A stretch of 8,791 nucleotides of DNA from DATLCI01 sp035526435 (lineage in GTDB: Bacteria > Acidobacteriota > Terriglobia > Terriglobales > Acidobacteriaceae), in the NCBI GenBank assembly GCA_035526435.1, contig DATLCI010000136.1, positions 1-8,791 on the forward strand, written 5' to 3'. A model generated the notes under the pieces. It was given only the letters and a program-made list of their open reading frames with translations. It was not told the DNA's origin and searched no databases. The number at the start of each line of letters is the position of its first letter. Positions within the stretch are counted from its first letter, which is position 1. This document shows, piece by piece, positions 5,589-8,791 of this stretch. The translations under genes and the position numbers were made by a program.

Positions 5589-6767
5589 CTAGGTCTTGCG
5601 CTCTAACGCCCGCTTCATCACCACATCCAGGGCAGCTTTCTGCCGTGCATATTCTTCCTCAGTGATCTTGCCCTGTAACCGGTCTGACTCCAGGTGGAAC
5701 ATCTCTTCTTTCAGCGCATCGAGCGGGCCGGCAGGTGAAGGCGCTGCCGCCACTGTCGCCGCCGGTGGTTTGGAGCTGAGGGTGAAGGCGGCGCCTGCGA
5801 CTAACAGCAGGCCGACCACGCCGATGATCCACCAGCGATATTTGAATAATGGATCGGGCGTGTTGACGGGGGTGCCGATGCCCCCACCCGGGCCAGCCTC
5901 GCCCCCTCCGCCCCCAGCTTGCGCCTGGCCTTCGGCCGGTATGGTCCCGGTGCCGGAGACTTTGAAATCCACTTTTTGACCGGGCGCGGCATTTTGCGCG
6001 ACGAACACTGTCATGCCGGCCTCTTCACCCCCGGCCTTCAGCGCGGAGCCGGGCCCGGGTTCGACTTTCATCGAAGTGGGCACACTCACGGCAAAGCTAT
6101 CCACCGGCTGCAGCAGCGTGGGCGAGATGGTGCTGGAACCGTTGTAGGGCAGCGTGTAGGAGACCTGAAAGCGGGTCTCGCCGGGACGGATAGGAAACAG
6201 GAATGAATAGCGATTGTTGCCTTGCGGAACGGGCGCGATGGTGACGGGCATGCCGCTGGAGCCGACGGCCATGGATTGGTCGAGCGTGGCGCCATCCGGC
6301 AGCTTGAATTCAAAGCTCTTCATGCTCATCAACGTGCGCGGCGGCTTGGAGGCATTGTCCAGCACGAACATTTCGGTAGCGCGCAGGTTGGTGGCGTCGC
6401 CCTCAAGGCGGATGACGTCGAGCGTCTGCTTCACACCATCCACTTTTTCGGCGGCGTCATACACATTGATCTCGACCGAGGTGGTCCCAACCGGCGCCGA
6501 GCGGAAGTAGTTCACGTTGCGGTGGTTCACCCGGAGGAGGTGCGGAGTGTTGGGGTCCGCAAGCGGCAGAGTGAACTTGCCCTGCGCATCGGTGGTGGAC
6601 TTCGCCACCTCTTCCATGCCGCCGGCCAACTTTAGCAGCACGACGCTGTCCCCGACTGAAGGCTTGCTGGTCGTAAGGTTGGTGACGGTGCCGGTGATGT
6701 CGGCGGCAAAGGCATGGGCGGCGAAGGCAAACAGCACCGCAAGCACACGCGTGGTTCGAAGGTTCAA
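5589..6767 (-). CDS. Exported carboxypeptidase-regulatory-like protein with membrane anchor and SHOCT-like tail
   Basis: A 392-residue envelope protein of unknown role. It starts with TTG at 6767, six bases after a good AGGAG. Residues 1-21 form a signal peptide ending AHAFA. Residues 22 to about 105 resemble a carboxypeptidase regulatory-like beta domain (DITGTVTN, then TTDAQGKFTLPLADP). Residues 110-275 look like further beta-rich extracytoplasmic sequence without a recognised family. A Gly-rich linker (284-298) leads to one membrane segment (about 311-330, RWWIIGVVGLLLVAGAAFTL). The cytoplasmic tail ends in a SHOCT-like short helix pair (349-385, with QGKITEEEYARQKAALD). It lies 27 bases after the CcmI-like gene and seven before the glycosyltransferase, so it is probably co-transcribed with both. 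A role in cytochrome assembly is not shown; a sensing or scaffolding role is equally possible. Confidence 0.82.
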   Translation of the reverse strand: MNLRTTRVLAVLFAFAAHAFAADITGTVTNLTTSKPSVGDSVVLLKLAGGMEEVAKSTTDAQGKFTLPLADPNTPHLLRVNHRNVNYFRSAPVGTTSVEINVYDAAEKVDGVKQTLDVIRLEGDATNLRATEMFVLDNASKPPRTLMSMKSFEFKLPDGATLDQSMAVGSSGMPVTIAPVPQGNNRYSFLFPIRPGETRFQVSYTLPYNGSSTISPTLLQPVDSFAVSVPTSMKVEPGPGSALKAGGEEAGMTVFVAQNAAPGQKVDFKVSGTGTIPAEGQAQAGGGGGEAGPGGGIGTPVNTPDPLFKYRWWIIGVVGLLLVAGAAFTLSSKPPAATVAAAPSPAGPLDALKEEMFHLESDRLQGKITEEEYARQKAALDVVMKRALERKT

Positions 6768-6773
6768 GAGATT

Positions 6774-6778
6774 CTCCT
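6774..6778 (-). promoter_or_regulatory. Ribosome binding site (AGGAG) supporting a TTG start
   Basis: On the minus strand AGGAG stands six bases ahead of TTG at 6767, and the signal peptide starts right there. This decides the rare TTG start for the envelope protein. Confidence 0.7.
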
Positions 6779-6794
6779 GGGGATCACTGAGGAT

Positions 6795-7076
6795 TTACCG
6801 GGTTCGGCCCTGTTCCAGATCTTCAATCTCCGCGATGACGGCGGCGGCCTCGCCTTCCAGCTCGGAACGCATCTTGTGGTGGTCGGCTTCGGGAAATTTT
6901 CCGGCTTTATATTCGAAGTTCAAGTCGCGCAGGTTCTCGTAGATCACTTCCTTGCGCTCGCGCAGGAAAGCGAGGCGGGTCTTGTCTTCCGCGCGGGCCA
7001 GCTCACCTTCGCGGATGGGAGCAAAGACATAGACAAAGAGTCCGACGGCCATCAGAGCACACAGCAGAATGATCAT
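6795..7076 (-). CDS. Short CcmI-like membrane/coiled-coil protein
   Basis: A 93-residue protein with one N-terminal membrane helix (residues 2-20, then PIREGE) and a charged helical body. The body segment RKEVIYENLRDLNFEYKAGK (41-60), followed by EADHHKMRSELEGEA, resembles the short conserved region after the first membrane helix of CcmI, the protein that presents apocytochrome c to the haem ligation complex. It lacks the TPR part of full proteobacterial CcmI. Its ATG overlaps the ccmH stop as ATGA and follows AGGAG at 7085-7089, so translation is probably coupled to ccmH. Position in the cluster supports a cytochrome c maturation role; sequence alone would only say short membrane-anchored coiled coil. 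Confidence 0.75.
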   Translation of the reverse strand: MIILLCALMAVGLFVYVFAPIREGELARAEDKTRLAFLRERKEVIYENLRDLNFEYKAGKFPEADHHKMRSELEGEAAAVIAEIEDLEQGRTR

Positions 7077-7546
7077 TCTTCAGTCTCCTGGCGGATGCGC
7101 GCGCGCAAGTCGTCCGGCAGACGAGCGGGATGGGCTGGGGACGGAATCGAGCGCTGCTTCCAGACGCGCGTGATCATTACGACCGCCATGATGCCGGTCA
7201 CGAAGACGGCAAACGGCATGATCCACGCGACACGGTTGAAGCCAGTGGTAGTGGGCGCGGCCAGGACGGTGGGACCGTACTTGGTGACAAATGTCTGGAG
7301 GACGGCGTCGTTGTCACCGGCGGTATCTTTGGCAAGGGCCGCGGCCAGCTCGTCGCGCATGCCGGACGATGCCGGACAGCCCACGTGATTACATTCCAGC
7401 AAAACCTGATTGCAGCCGCAGGTGCATATGAGTCCGTGTCCGAGTTTTTCAAAGCGGCGTGAGTTAGCGCTGTCTTGGGCGCCGAGCAAGCCGGCCGCGG
7501 AGAGCGCAAGCACTACGACAATGGCGAAGCATCGCGTACGTCGCAT
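7073..7546 (-). CDS. ccmH: CcmH/NrfF-type cytochrome c maturation thiol protein
   Basis: A 157-residue protein of the CcmH family, which keeps the CXXCH cysteines of apocytochrome c reduced for haem attachment in the periplasm. Residues 1-22 form a signal peptide or anchor. The redox motif, normally LRCxxCxN, here reads LICTCGCNQ with C41, C43 and C45, followed by C52 and C57 (LECNHVGCP). A second membrane helix spans about 105-126 and the C-terminus (PARLPDDLRARIRQETEE) is probably cytoplasmic. The start at 7546 shares its A with the ccmF stop (TAATG) and has GGAGGT nine bases upstream; the longer open frame to 7699 lies wholly in ccmF and is rejected. The next gene overlaps it by four bases. 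Confidence 0.88.
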   Translation of the reverse strand: MRRTRCFAIVVVLALSAAGLLGAQDSANSRRFEKLGHGLICTCGCNQVLLECNHVGCPASSGMRDELAAALAKDTAGDNDAVLQTFVTKYGPTVLAAPTTTGFNRVAWIMPFAVFVTGIMAVVMITRVWKQRSIPSPAHPARLPDDLRARIRQETEE

Positions 7547-8791
7547 TAGTCGCCCACCTCCACGGGGTTTCGCTCCGGCTGTTTTTGCGCAGTGGCGGAG
7601 GCGGCGGGGATCCGGGGCTTGGCCAGCGCCGCCGGCAGATTGGGCACCAACGCAATGAAAGTGCCGATCACAATGATGATGACCCCCGCCCAGATCCAAC
7701 TTACCAGCGGATTCAAATGGGCTTTGATGATGGGCTTATCACTGTCAGTATTTCTGCCCGCATAGACGAGGTACACATCTTCGCGGATGGTGCTGTAGTT
7801 CGCGACCATGGTGCTGGGTTGCTGGTTCGCCTTATAGAAGCGGCGCTCGGGGAAGAGCGTGGTCACCCGCTTGCCGTTCTTGAAAACGTCGATGATGGCG
7901 AGTTCCGTGGAATAGTTGGGCGTATCGTCCTGCGTGTACTTCTGGCAGACGAGGGTGTACGGCCCCAGGCTCATGGATTCCTGGAAGCCCAGCTCGCGTT
8001 CATTCGTCTGGTTGAACGCCGCGCCGGCGAATCCGATACAGATCACCACCACGCCGTAGTGAACGATATATCCGCCGTAGCGACGGGTGTTGCGGCGGGT
8101 GAGCTGGATTATCGCTGACAGAAGATTCATGCCGGTGCTGCCGGCAATGACTTTGCCGCCCCGATAAAACTCCGAAGTGATGGTGGCGAAGACGAATACT
8201 CCCAGGACGATGGCCATCCAGGAGTAGAACTGGGACATGTCGTCCGCGACCCAGAAACGCATGCCGCCGACTATCAGCGCGATCCCGGCGAGCAATGCCA
8301 CGCCGGTAGGGATCGCGAAATTTCGCTTGATGCTTTCAAACGACGAGCTGCGCCACGCCAGCAGCGGACCGATCCCAGTAAGGAACAGCAAGAAGAGGCC
8401 AATGGGTACGTTCACTTTGTTAAAGAAGGGCGGCCCCACCGTGACTTTGTTGCCTTGTACCCACTCGCTCAAGATGGGGAACAGCGTTCCCCACAACACG
8501 GCAAAGCAGGAGACCAGCAGCAACAGATTGTTGAACAGGAAGCTCGACTCGCGCGAGACCATTGACTGCAACTGGTTCTCACTCTTCAGGTGGTCGCGGT
8601 TCATGATGAAGAACCAGAGACACACCCCCAGCACCAGCACCATGAACCAGACGAACCAGGTGCCAATGTCTGACTGCGCGAAGGCGTGCACCGAACTCAC
8701 CACGCCACTGCGCGTGAGGAAAGTCCCAAAAAGAGAAAGCAGGAAGGTGATGAAGATCAGCCACACGTTCCACACCTTCATCATGCCCCGT
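7546..8791 (-). CDS. ccmF: CcmF, haem lyase subunit of cytochrome c maturation (C-terminal part)
   Basis: The last 414 codons of a multi-spanning membrane protein whose beginning lies beyond the right edge; the frame is open through 8790, so the internal ATG at 8784 is not the start. CcmF joins haem from CcmE to apocytochrome c (System I). Counting from that ATG, GTFLTRSGVVSSVHAFA (20-36) is the family signature and its His (codon 8686-8688) corresponds to one of the conserved periplasmic haem-ligand histidines. GGYIVHYGVVVICIGFAG (237-254) contains the second expected C-terminal His (codon 8059-8061). Other helices are evident at 41-61, 84-106, 127-143, 160-175 and 187-204. A periplasmic domain (about 256-355) and a last helix (NPLVSWIWAGVIIIVIGTF, 358-376) follow. 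The tryptophan-rich haem-binding loop should be off-window. ccmH follows directly; no ccmG lies between them. Confidence 0.95.
   Translation of the reverse strand, partial: RGMMKVWNVWLIFITFLLSLFGTFLTRSGVVSSVHAFAQSDIGTWFVWFMVLVLGVCLWFFIMNRDHLKSENQLQSMVSRESSFLFNNLLLLVSCFAVLWGTLFPILSEWVQGNKVTVGPPFFNKVNVPIGLFLLFLTGIGPLLAWRSSSFESIKRNFAIPTGVALLAGIALIVGGMRFWVADDMSQFYSWMAIVLGVFVFATITSEFYRGGKVIAGSTGMNLLSAIIQLTRRNTRRYGGYIVHYGVVVICIGFAGAAFNQTNERELGFQESMSLGPYTLVCQKYTQDDTPNYSTELAIIDVFKNGKRVTTLFPERRFYKANQQPSTMVANYSTIREDVYLVYAGRNTDSDKPIIKAHLNPLVSWIWAGVIIIVIGTFIALVPNLPAALAKPRIPAASATAQKQPERNPVEVGD

Noticed and set aside
6714..7388. A 224-codon plus-strand frame across the ccm genes.
   Set aside because: It is antisense to three well-supported minus-strand genes, with low-complexity translation and no domain.
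7547..7699. Longer N-terminus for CcmH.
   Set aside because: It lies entirely in ccmF, while the start at 7546 gives a signal peptide, a GGAGGT site and a TAATG overlap.

Overview
The window looks like chromosomal DNA of a GC-rich, Gram-negative soil bacterium, most likely an acidobacterium. This is inference, based on the DUF2934 protein, the ImuB/DnaE2 sequence style and a System I cytochrome c maturation cluster. No marker gene is present, so the lineage is not proven. There are no tRNA or rRNA genes, no CRISPR array, no transposase gene and no phage gene.

Plus strand, 1-3872: the 3' end of imuB (start lies off the left edge) is followed by a complete dnaE2. These are two of the three parts of the ImuA-ImuB-DnaE2 translesion mutasome used in SOS mutagenesis. 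The two genes are normally closely linked. Here a 164-bp AT-rich element bounded by 32-33-bp inverted repeats (545-708) lies between them, and a third copy of the repeat arm sits in frame inside imuB (162-188). The space also holds a perfect AAGAAC-N5-GTTCTT palindrome, a possible operator.

Plus strand, 3873-4349: a short leader with a possible -10 box, a 13-codon mini-ORF and a GC-rich hairpin precedes a small DUF2934 protein. Its stop codon abuts, with no spacer, the stop codon of the convergent minus-strand gene set.

Minus strand, 8791 down to 4350: one tightly packed, probably co-transcribed set in the order ccmF (5' end off the right edge), ccmH, a short CcmI-like coiled-coil membrane protein, a secreted/anchored carboxypeptidase-regulatory-like protein with a SHOCT-like tail, a family 2 glycosyltransferase, and a small membrane protein. 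ccmF/ccmH overlap as TAATG, ccmH and the next gene as ATGA, and later gaps are 27, 7 and 56 bases. The first genes deliver haem to apocytochrome c in the periplasm. The later three have no known place in that pathway, and their link to it is only positional.

The most notable structures are the repeat family in the mutasome locus, the possible operator beside it, and the uncharacterised envelope genes carried behind the cytochrome c maturation genes. I do not see a clear-cut new defence or mobile system.
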